Positions 9,166-18,000 of a DNA stretch of 44,245 bases are shown piece by piece. The notes below the pieces were generated by a model. The model was not told the origin of the DNA. It searched no databases and saw nothing but the letters and a program-made list of their open reading frames with translations. Numbering within the stretch: the first letter of the stretch is position 1; each line of letters begins with the position of its first letter. The position numbers and the translations under genes are program-made. This DNA comes from Ferruginibacter sp. (lineage in GTDB: Bacteria > Bacteroidota > Bacteroidia > Chitinophagales > Chitinophagaceae). The stretch lies in the NCBI GenBank assembly GCA_019638485.1, contig JAHBTP010000005.1, positions 87,093-131,337 of the forward strand, given 5' to 3'.

Positions 9166-10221
9166 TTATCTACGATGATATTGTTGTTGATAATAATTTT
9201 GATAGCTTCCCGATGTTACATCCTCAAGCCATGTTTGATTTTGAAGATACCAATCAATTGTGCGCGATAACCCTTCTTCAAACTGTAAAGATGGCTTCCA
9301 TCCTAAATCGCGAGTTAATTTAGATGAATCAATAGCATATCTCAAATCATGTCCGGCACGATCCTTAACATAGGTAATTAATTGTTCACTTTCACCGGAT
9401 TTTCTGGAAAGTTTTGAATCCATTTGACGGCACAATTCCTTTACTAAATTAATATTACTCCATTCATTATGTCCACCAATATTATATGTTTCGCCCAACT
9501 TTCCTTTATGAAAAATAAGGTCTATTGCACTTACATGATCTTCAACATACAGCCAGTCGCGTACATTTTCTCCTTTCCCATATATAGGCAAGGGCCTACG
9601 ATGAATAATATTCATTATACAAAGTGGAATAAGTTTTTCAGGAAAATGAAACGGGCCATAATTATTTGAGCAATTTGACAATTTCACAGGCAACTTGTAT
9701 GTATGATAAAACGCACGTACAAAATGATCGCTTGAAGCTTTGGATGCAGAGTAAGGACTGCGCGGATCGTAAGCTGTTTTTTCAGTAAAAAAACCCTCTG
9801 TTCCAAGGCTGCCATAAACCTCATCAGTGGAGATATGATAAAAAATCTTGTCTTCCATATTTTCGCTCCATGCTTCAAAAGCTGCTTGTAACAGGCAGAC
9901 CGTTCCTACCACATTTGTTTGTACAAACTCCAGTGGGTTAGCAATCGAGCGATCTACATGACTTTCTGCAGCACAATGTAATACACCATCAAAATGATGT
10001 TGCTCAAACATAGATCGAACAAAACTTAAATCAGCAATATCACCTTTTACAAATTGATAATTAGGAGCACCTTCAATATCACGCAAGTTTTCTAAATTTC
10101 CCGCATACGTTAGTTTATCCAAATTCACTATCTTATAATCAGGATATTTTTTTACAAAAAGCCGGGTTAGATGTGAGCCAATAAATCCTGCTCCTCCGGT
10201 AATTAGAATGGTTTTAGACAT
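9166..10221 (-). CDS. rmlB: dTDP-glucose 4,6-dehydratase
   Basis: 351 residues from the ATG at 10221 ([18 protein letters not shown]); an upstream in-frame start at 10242 would add seven residues without support. GGAGFIG is the NAD-binding motif of the extended SDR family. STDEVYGS supplies the Asp-Glu pair used in dehydration, and YSASK is the catalytic YxxxK. The product is dTDP-4-keto-6-deoxyglucose, precursor of rhamnose, amino-dideoxy sugars and others. With rmlA it forms a tight pair. Upstream (10253-10260, minus) is TTTCTTTG, one mismatch from TAnnTTTG, so a separate promoter is possible but weak. Confidence 0.96.
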   Translation of the reverse strand: MSKTILITGGAGFIGSHLTRLFVKKYPDYKIVNLDKLTYAGNLENLRDIEGAPNYQFVKGDIADLSFVRSMFEQHHFDGVLHCAAESHVDRSIANPLEFVQTNVVGTVCLLQAAFEAWSENMEDKIFYHISTDEVYGSLGTEGFFTEKTAYDPRSPYSASKASSDHFVRAFYHTYKLPVKLSNCSNNYGPFHFPEKLIPLCIMNIIHRRPLPIYGKGENVRDWLYVEDHVSAIDLIFHKGKLGETYNIGGHNEWSNINLVKELCRQMDSKLSRKSGESEQLITYVKDRAGHDLRYAIDSSKLTRDLGWKPSLQFEEGLSRTIDWYLQNQTWLEDVTSGSYQNYYQQQYHRR

Positions 10222-10284
10222 ATTGAAAAAAGATTCTACCAATTGGTTTGTGCAAAGAAAAGAAATAAATCAAGCCGATAAGCA

Positions 10285-11454
10285 TCAAATTGATCTTATA
10301 TCGGAAAAAGCATTTGCGAACTTGGGTTTTAACATAGAGATATCAAATTTTTTTACCCGTAATGCTGCCATTTCTTCCATACTATGCCTGAGCGCATTAT
10401 CACACTTAATACGTATTAGGGCGTTTGCCAAAATCTTAGGATTATTAACCGGAATCAATATACCACACGAGGTAATTTCGTATCCTTCACAAAAGGTGGT
10501 CTTTTCACCCGATTCTGTCAAGATTTCTCGTGGACCACTCTCGCAATCGGTTGACACAACGGCTTTTTTACAAGCCATTGCTTCTAAAATAACATTAGGC
10601 AGCCCTTCTACATAGGAATTAAGCAGCACTAAATCTGCATTGGCAATGTATGGGAAAGGATTTGACGCTGCTCCAACAAATTCTATCATCTGATCCACCT
10701 TTTTGTTTCTCGCTTCTTCCTTTAATAATTGCTCCAATTCACCACTTCCTATAAACCACACCTTTATCTGCGCCGTTTCAAGATATCTGCATGCCTCCAA
10801 GATACCCAAATGATCTTTTTCTTTTCTAAGCCGAGCTACTACAACTACATTAAATAATTCCGGGCGAAATTCAATACGAATAGGTTCTTTTGCCTTCTCT
10901 CTTATTTGTTCAATTTCAATTGGGTTAACAATAACCTGTACTGATTTATTCTTAAGATAGTTCCTTTCTAAGTCCTCTTTAATGGCATTTGAGTTTGCTA
11001 ATACCAAATCTGCTTTTTCTAAACACCACCGCATTATCCTCTTTTTTAAATAGATTATAGGAGCCGGGTTGTGTTCTATCAATTTTGAAGTATGGGTACG
11101 ATGGCACATGATAATGCGTCCGGAAAAATTCTTTCGCATTTTCATTAATGCCGATAAAAAATAAAACCGATGTAAAAAAACAACTACAGTATGTATATCA
11201 TTTTCCTTGCAATACCGATAAAGTCTATCTGAATCCTCAATAGCGTTAAATAAGAAAGATTTAAAAGTTCCGGTTTCTTTATTTCTTAATTGAAGAATTT
11301 TAATATCAGACGGGATAGGATAGGATTGAATATTATAGTAAAGTGCCAAATGAAGTTCAAAATCTGTTTGTAAATGATTTAATAGAATAGAAACCACACG
11401 CTCTGTTCCACCAAACTCCAATGAATTAACACAAATCAAAATCTTTTGTTTCAT
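10285..11454 (-). CDS. Glycosyltransferase family 4 (GT-B fold)
   Basis: 389 residues. N-terminal CVNSLEFGGTERVVSILLN is the GT4 acceptor-side motif; EGLPNVILEAMACKKAVVST is the EX7E donor motif, followed by CESGPREIL. VVVARLRKEKDHLGILEA marks the start of the donor domain, a pattern seen in WbbL/PglA-like enzymes. First gene of the minus-strand polysaccharide series. Its ATG overlaps the stop of a possible 10-codon upstream reading frame (TTG start near 11488) preceded by a strong GGAGG, which could couple its translation; this is speculative. Donor and acceptor unknown. Confidence 0.9.
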   Translation of the reverse strand: MKQKILICVNSLEFGGTERVVSILLNHLQTDFELHLALYYNIQSYPIPSDIKILQLRNKETGTFKSFLFNAIEDSDRLYRYCKENDIHTVVVFLHRFYFLSALMKMRKNFSGRIIMCHRTHTSKLIEHNPAPIIYLKKRIMRWCLEKADLVLANSNAIKEDLERNYLKNKSVQVIVNPIEIEQIREKAKEPIRIEFRPELFNVVVVARLRKEKDHLGILEACRYLETAQIKVWFIGSGELEQLLKEEARNKKVDQMIEFVGAASNPFPYIANADLVLLNSYVEGLPNVILEAMACKKAVVSTDCESGPREILTESGEKTTFCEGYEITSCGILIPVNNPKILANALIRIKCDNALRHSMEEMAALRVKKFDISMLKPKFANAFSDIRSI

Positions 11455-11831
11455 CCCTCCTTCGCATTGTAAAATTTCTTCAATATAAACTCACCTCCTT
11501 TTAACCGCCGCCTTACCAGCCACCATATCCTATGTTAGCAAACCTTATTTATTATCAGCAGTTGGTTAAGCAAGTGCGCAAAGATAAAAAAACCTTTTAG
11601 GATATTGAATTTCAACACTGATTAGGTATATGGCTTAGCACTTTATATCCCTTTCCCATTAGCATCATCCTGCCCGGAGTGCTTTTAGATCTATATTGAA
11701 TAAATTTTCCATTATGAATTATCTATAATAAAAAGCGATTATTAAAATAAAAGCTGATTAAATCACCTCTAAAAGAATTACTAAAAATAAAAGAACATAG
11801 CAAATGCCTTTTGCGCAGACTATATTTGCGT
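11455..11831. other. Intergenic region between divergent GT4 and ABC-F genes
   Basis: 377 bases without a gene. It contains, on the minus strand, a GGAGG-led candidate leader peptide just before the glycosyltransferase (11455-11502) and, at the other end, the promoter of the ABC-F gene. The plus strand carries CTCACCTCCTTT at 11490-11501, also present at 14890-14901. The middle is AT-rich; I see no conserved structure there. Confidence 0.6.
11821..11828 (+). promoter_or_regulatory. Bacteroidota -7 promoter box (TATATTTG), leaderless ABC-F mRNA
   Basis: TATATTTG is a perfect TAnnTTTG box ending three bases before the ATG at 11832. With the usual short distance from box to transcription start, the mRNA would begin at or next to the A of the ATG. 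It excludes the TTG at 11811 as a start, since that lies upstream of the box. Confidence 0.6.
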
Positions 11832-13706
11832 ATGCATTATGCTTCAGTAGAGGGGATAAGTAAATCATTTGGCATCCGCACACTCTTTAAAGATATTTCC
11901 TTCCATATCGAAGAGGGAGATAAAATTGCTTTAGTAGCACGAAACGGAACAGGGAAGACTACGTTGTTAAAAATTCTGGCTGGCTTAGACACTCCGGATG
12001 AGGGAACAGTTTGGATACATAAGGATGTACATACCGTGATGTTACCTCAAGAACCCACTTTTGGAGCTCACCAAAATATTAGAGATTATCTCTTACACCT
12101 TAACCACCCTATAATTGAGGTGGTAAAGGCTTATGAATCATTCATTACTCAAGAAAATCAAAAGGAAGAAATATTAGCCGAACTGATTTCAAAAATGGAT
12201 GATTGTGAAGCTTGGGGATTTGAAAATGACCTGGAACAAATTTTGGGGAAATTAAATATTCATCACCTTGAAGAAAAAATAGAAAATCTTAGCGGAGGTC
12301 AAAAAAAGCGTGTGGCACTTGCTGCAACACTATTGGAGTGCAAATTATATGACGGAAAGAGTCTTTTAATTATGGACGAGCCCACCAATCATTTGGATGT
12401 AGAAATGATTGAATGGTTAGAAGAGTATTTAGATGCCCAAAAAGTCACCTTGATATTAGTAACGCACGACAGATATTTCTTAGATGCTGTATGTAATGAA
12501 ATTATTGAAATAGACAATTATCAAACCTATGTGTACAAGGGTAATTATGATAACTTCTTAGAACAAAAAAGTCTTCGGTACGAAGTTCAAAAGAGCGAAT
12601 TACAGAAGGATAATAATATCTATCGAAAAGAATTGGAATGGATGCGAAAGCAACCCAAGGCTCGTACAACAAAGAGCAAGAGCAGGCAGGATGCATTTAT
12701 AGAAATAGAAAGCAGAGTAAAAGCAACTACTGAAGTAAATGACATCAGCTTGCAGATGAAAATGACTCGCCTGGGCGGAAAGGTGCTGGAGATGAAAAAA
12801 GTGAATAAAAGTTTCGGTAAAAAGATAATTTTAAAAAGCTTTGATTACACTTTTAAAAAAGGCGAGCGAATTGGTGTAGTAGGAAAAAATGGGGTTGGAA
12901 AATCTACCTTTTTACGTATTGCTTTACAACAGGAGCTACCAGACACCGGAAAGGTTAATCATGGTGAAACAGTAGTATTTGGACACTTTTCACAAGAAGG
13001 GCTACAGTATAAGGAAGATAAGCGTGCTATTGAATATGTAAAGAGCATAGCTGAGTTTTTCCCACTTTCTGATGGCAGTAAAATTTCTGCAAGCCAGTTT
13101 ATGGAAAAATTTGGATTTAATGGTGAGCAGCAGTTTACATATCTAACAAAGCTTAGTGGAGGGGAAAAGCGTAGATTACATTTGCTCTCAATCTTATTTA
13201 GAAATCCTAATTTTTTGGTATTAGACGAGCCTACCAATGATCTTGATTTGCAAACATTGCGAGTGCTTGAAGAATTTTTATTAGAATACCCCGGATGTGT
13301 TTTAATTGTTAGCCATGATCGTTACTTCATGGATAGAATGGTAGATCATTTGTTTGTTTTTGAGGGAGATGGTGTTATCAAAGACTATCCGGGAAACTAT
13401 TCTCAATACCGTGAATTTTTATTGACGTTTCAAAAAGAAAAATCGAAAACAGAAACAACCAAAAATAAACAAGAAGAAAAAATAGGCCACATCACAACAA
13501 AAAAACTTTCCTATAAAGAAAAGATAGAATTTGAAAAGATTGAAACTGAATTATCTAATCTTCAACAAGAAAAACAAACATTGGAAAAGCGCATCCCCAC
13601 CCTATCATACGAGGAAATGATAAAAGCCACGGAGAGAATTAATGAAATAATGATACAATTAGATGAAAAGGAAATGCGCTGGCTTGAGCTAAGCGAGAAA
13701 ATATAA
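11832..13706 (+). CDS. ABC-F family ATPase, Uup-like
   Basis: 624 residues from ATG 11832 (MHYASVEGISKSFG). Two ABC domains lie on one chain with no membrane segments, the mark of ABC-F proteins that act on ribosomes. Domain 1: Walker A ARNGTGKT (36-43; the first Gly is Ala), signature LSGGQKKR, Walker B LLIMDEPTNHLD. A charged linker with the KQPKARTTKSKSRQ segment follows. Domain 2: Walker A GKNGVGKS, signature LSGGEKRR, Walker B LVLDEPTNDLD. The last about 65 residues are a Lys/Glu-rich coiled coil like the C-terminal domain of Uup, which favours Uup over EttA. Role inferred: translation or ribosome-related; not a transporter. Confidence 0.92.
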   Translation: MHYASVEGISKSFGIRTLFKDISFHIEEGDKIALVARNGTGKTTLLKILAGLDTPDEGTVWIHKDVHTVMLPQEPTFGAHQNIRDYLLHLNHPIIEVVKAYESFITQENQKEEILAELISKMDDCEAWGFENDLEQILGKLNIHHLEEKIENLSGGQKKRVALAATLLECKLYDGKSLLIMDEPTNHLDVEMIEWLEEYLDAQKVTLILVTHDRYFLDAVCNEIIEIDNYQTYVYKGNYDNFLEQKSLRYEVQKSELQKDNNIYRKELEWMRKQPKARTTKSKSRQDAFIEIESRVKATTEVNDISLQMKMTRLGGKVLEMKKVNKSFGKKIILKSFDYTFKKGERIGVVGKNGVGKSTFLRIALQQELPDTGKVNHGETVVFGHFSQEGLQYKEDKRAIEYVKSIAEFFPLSDGSKISASQFMEKFGFNGEQQFTYLTKLSGGEKRRLHLLSILFRNPNFLVLDEPTNDLDLQTLRVLEEFLLEYPGCVLIVSHDRYFMDRMVDHLFVFEGDGVIKDYPGNYSQYREFLLTFQKEKSKTETTKNKQEEKIGHITTKKLSYKEKIEFEKIETELSNLQQEKQTLEKRIPTLSYEEMIKATERINEIMIQLDEKEMRWLELSEKI

Positions 13707-13772
13707 TTTTTTAAAATATTGTCAATTATATTAAGGAAATGTACTATTTTAACCGCTTCAAAGATTGGTTAA

Positions 13773-14579
13773 ATGAAAGCACTCCAAGGCCTGACCTTAT
13801 GTTTAATATCTGTTTTTTCTTTTTCAGGTGCTCATGCACAGAGAATAACTCCGCTTTTCCCAAACCTTAAAATTGGCGCTCCATTATTGGACTGGGTAAC
13901 AGACAGTACAAACAGCATGATTGCTACACCATCTCTTGATAACATCATACCATTAAACAGAAATAAATTTGGTCCCGGATTTAACACCTCCGCTTTAATT
14001 ATTCCGTTAACAGGGATAGCTTATGGTGTGGCCGCGTTCAATGATGGAGCGATTAGAACGCTAAATATATCTACCTGAAATGAAATTCAGCAACATAATG
14101 CAAGCTTTAGCTCGTCATTAGATGATTATTTGCAGTGGAGCCCCGCAGTTGCAGTAATTGGTTTAAATGCAGCGGGCATACGAGGCAGAAATTCGTTTGG
14201 AAATGAACTTTTAATTTACGGAGTATCAACAACATTAATGGCAGGAACTGTGTATAGTTTAAAACACTGCATAAATGAGAGGCGGCCCGATGGATCAAAT
14301 GCTCAATCGTTTCCTTCCGGGCACACTGCCACAGCATTTGCTGCTGCAGAATGGCTAAGAACTGAATATCATGATCGTTCGCCGTGGATCGGGGTTGCAG
14401 GATATCTTGCGGCAACAGCCACGGGTGTACTCAGAATGTTCAACAACAGGCATTGGATTTCTGATGTAGTTTCAGGTGCCGCTGTGGGTTTTTTATGTAC
14501 ACGCGCCGCATATTGTATCACACCTTGGATAAAAAGAAAAGTCTTGCGTAAATCAGCAAAGCAGCCTATTGGCTTTTAA
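13773..14579 (+). pseudogene. PAP2-family phosphatase, interrupted by one in-frame TGA
   Basis: A single reading frame of 269 codons starts at ATG 13773 and ends at TAA 14577-14579, but codon 102 (14076-14078) is TGA. The first part has a signal peptide (MKALQGLTLCLISVFSFSG, then AHAQ). After the stop the frame continues without shift through the complete PAP2 active site: KHCINERRP (motif 1), FPSGHTATAF (motif 2) and RHWISDVVSG (motif 3, His and Asp present). So only one base substitution separates it from an intact periplasmic acid phosphatase or lipid-phosphate phosphatase. No good restart codon follows the stop (a TTG at 14130 would lose the signal peptide). Recent pseudogene, sequencing error or readthrough cannot be told apart here. 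Confidence 0.8.
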
Positions 14580-14651
14580 TAAAAAGAAAACTAAATAGGT
14601 TATACAAACGGCCGGTTAAATTCATTCAAGAAGCTCTCTTATAAAATATAG

Positions 14652-14723
14652 TAGTCCCGGCAAGAATCGAACTTGCATCAAAAGTTTAGGAAACTTCTAT
14701 TCTATCCATTGAACTACGGGACC
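14652..14723 (-). tRNA. tRNA-Arg, anticodon CCU
   Basis: Read on the minus strand, the sequence folds as a full cloverleaf: acceptor stem GGTCCCG/CGGGACT (G-U at the first pair), D stem GTTC/GAAT, anticodon stem GAAGT/ACTTT with loop TTCCTAA (anticodon CCT, reading AGG), T arm GCAAG-TTCGATT-CTTGC, discriminator A. CCA is not encoded. A GATATTTG box, one mismatch from TAnnTTTG, lies upstream at 14762-14769 on the same strand. Confidence 0.95.
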
Positions 14724-15089
14724 AAAATTAAAAGGGATGTACCCCCTGTATTAAAGTTGTGCAAATATCTTTTTCCTTAAGCAACTTTCCAACTCTTTAA
14801 CAAAAGAAATAAACCAGAAGTAGTCAATTTACAACCCACTTTATAAATAAAATAAAAACCCTGCTTTTTTGAGCGATTTTAAAGTATTCCTCACCTCCTT
14901 TGGTTATTGATAATTTTAATATTTTTTGTGCGTGATGGGATATTGCAATCATTCAACATCGCAACTATTATGGCATCTGTATTCTTATATACTGAAACGG
15001 TTTTATGCCTTAATTATCTTCCCAAACAAAAAAAGAGAGTTGTAAGCATTACAACTCTCTTTGCAGTTTAAAGATTTAGTTTTAAATCT
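14724..15089. other. Intergenic region upstream of tRNA-Arg
   Basis: 366 bases without a gene. It holds the probable tRNA promoter near 14762-14769, a second copy of CTCACCTCCTTT (14890-14901), and at 15032-15062 the terminator of the large surface-protein gene. The rest is AT-rich with no structure I can name. Confidence 0.6.
15026..15062 (-). terminator. Rho-independent terminator of the large surface-protein gene
   Basis: A perfect 14-bp stem (15032-15045 with 15049-15062, loop GCA) is followed on the minus strand by a T-rich run (15026-15034). It starts 28 bases after the stop codon at 15090. Confidence 0.9.
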
Positions 15090-18000
15090 TTACAATCTCA
15101 CTAACCGCTTTGTAACAACGGAGTTTCCATGGGTCGTCCGTAAGAAGTAAACTCCGGGACGCAATGACTTATTGAGTGTAAAAGATTGACCCGACATAAA
15201 TCTGCCACTGGCTATTACACTTCCTTGTTGATTAGTTAATTGATATTCCAGCATAATCGGTGTCTTAGTTTTTGTGGTCACTATATTAAAAGCCCCTGTG
15301 CTTGGATTAGGGAATACCATGATATCGTCAACATTTTCTGATAACTGAGTAAATACCATAAGAGGTGTTTTAATTTCTCCAATTTCACAATTTGGTAGTT
15401 TAACCTTCAAACTACGCACCCCACTATTGCTGCAGCCATTATTGGCAGTAGCGGTGATATTTCCAGATATACCCATGTCACTATAGATTACCCTAATTGA
15501 CGTCGTACCTTGTCCGCTTTCGATAGTTGCACCTGCCGGTACTGTCCATTCTACTGAGGTTGAGTTGGAAGGCATAGCACTTAATGAATAAACCACTACT
15601 CTATTGGGACAATTTTCATTTTCAGTATCAATATCAATTCCACTTGGTGTGCCTGGTCTTAAATTACGTAGAGTAAGGGTGCGAGCCGGACTTATTCCAC
15701 ATCCGTTATCAGCAGTTACGCTAATATCACCTCCACCATAAGAACCACTAAAACTCACCTCAATTACATTATCATCTTGGGTGTCATATTGGTCTTCAAT
15801 AGTTACTCCGGATGGAACAGACCAGCTAAATGAACTTCCACTCATAAGTGGCACACGATATACTGCAGTTAATCCTAACGGATGTGCAATAGATGGCATG
15901 AACATACAAGGATTTGTTGCTCCTGAAATTAACCCCGGAGTAGCAGGTAAGGAACGACTAACTGTAAAGCTCCGCACATTACTAATTCCACAATCATTTT
16001 GAGCAAATACACTAATTGTACTTGTTGCAAAAGCATTGTCAAACGTTACAGTGAGGTCGGTTGTACCCTGACCACTTACAATATTAACACCCGCTGGAAC
16101 TGTCCATTGATAACTTGTAGCGGCAACTGATGATGAGGTTGAATAGGTAACGGGCACATTTGTATCTATCAAACCACACACACTTGTTACACCGGTTATT
16201 ACATCAATAGTACCGGGCAATTGTGCAAGCAAATAATGAATCGCCATTTCACTTGAACCACATGATCCAAATGCAACAACCCTTATCTGTTTATTTGCTC
16301 CTGCTGTAAAGCCAGATAATATATTTACTGTTAGTTGATCTGTTCCTTGTCCTGATACTATTTGAACTGTAGGTGGAACAGTCCATTGATAACTATTAGC
16401 ATTGTTACTATTTGCTGTAAACACAATAGGAGTATTGGTTCCTTCAAAAGGACACATATTTACCAATCCTGTTATAGTAGGAACTTCAGCAGCTCCGTCA
16501 TCAATTAAATTATTACAATCATTATCCTTACCATCGCATAACTCAGGCGCGCCGGGATAAACCGTATTATCTGTATCATCACAATCTGTACTGTTACTTA
16601 CATAACCAACAGGCTGTGTACAGGCCATTACAGAAACATTAGCATCTCCATAACCATCACCATCGGCATCTGCATACCAAGCTATATTACCAACACCATC
16701 ATCAATTATGTTATTACAATCATTATCCTTACCATCACATAGCTCAGGTGCGCCGGGATAAACCGTATTATCGGTATCATCACAATCTGTATTGTTACTT
16801 ACATAACCAACAGGCTGTGTACAGGCTATTACAGAAACATTAGCATCTCCATAACCATCGCCATCGGCATCTGTATACCAGGTAGAACCAATTCCATCAT
16901 CCACTAAATTATTACAATCATTATCCTTACCATCACATAGCTCAGGTGCACCGGGATAAACTGTATTATCGGTATCATCACAATCTGTACTGTTACTTAC
17001 ATAACCAACAGGCTGTGTACAGGCCATTACAGAAATATTTGCATCTCCATAACCATCACTATCAGCATCTGCATACCAGGTTGTACCAATTCCATCATCC
17101 ACTAAATTATTACAATCATTATCCTTACCATCACATAGCTCAGGTGCGCCGGGATAAACCGTATTATCTGTATCATCACAATCTGTACCGTTACTTACAT
17201 AACCAACAGGTTGTGTACAGGCCATTACAGAAACATTAGCATCTCCAAAACCATCACTATCAGCATCTGCATACCAAGCTATATTACCAACACCATCATC
17301 AACTATATTATTACAATCATTATCCTTACCATCACATAGCTCAGGTGCGCCGGGATAAACTGTATTATCTGTATCATCACAATCTGTATTGTTACTTACA
17401 TAACCAACAGGCTGTGTACAGGCCACTACAGAAACATTTGCATCTCCATAACCATCACCATCAGCATCTGCATACCAGGTTGTACCATTTCCATCATCAA
17501 TTAAATTATTACAATCATTATCCTTACCATCGCATAGCTCAGGTGCACCGGGATAAACCGTATTATCTTCATCATCACAATCTGTACTGTTACTTACATA
17601 ACCAACAGGCTGTGTACAGGCTATTACAGAAACATTTGCATCTCCATAACCATCACCATCAGCATCTGCATACCAGGTTGTACCAATTCCATCATCCACT
17701 AAATTATTACAATCATTATCCTTACCATCGCATAGCTCAGGTGCTCCGGGATAAACTGTATTATCTGCATCATTGCAATCTGTACTGTTACTTACATAAC
17801 CAACAGGCTGTGTACAGGCTAATACAGAAACATTTGCATCTCCATAACCATCACCATCAGCATCTGCATACCAGGTTGTACCAATTCCATCATCCACTAA
17901 ATTATTACAATCATTATCCTTACCATCGCATAGCTCAGGTGCGCCGGGATAAACCGTATTATCTGTATCATCACAATCTGTATTATCTACAACATATCCT

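Noticed and set aside
10208..10615. Plus-strand frame of 135 codons
   Set aside because: Antisense to the GT4 gene and the rmlB start; it has no motif, and both opposite genes are well supported.
14076..14078. TGA read as an amino acid (code change or selenocysteine)
   Set aside because: TGA is a normal stop in other genes here, PAP2 enzymes have no selenocysteine, and no hairpin after the TGA is obvious. Mutation or sequencing error is simpler.
14652..14723. tRNA-Arg as an integration site of a mobile element
   Set aside because: No integrase gene and no direct repeat of the tRNA 3' end were seen within the window.
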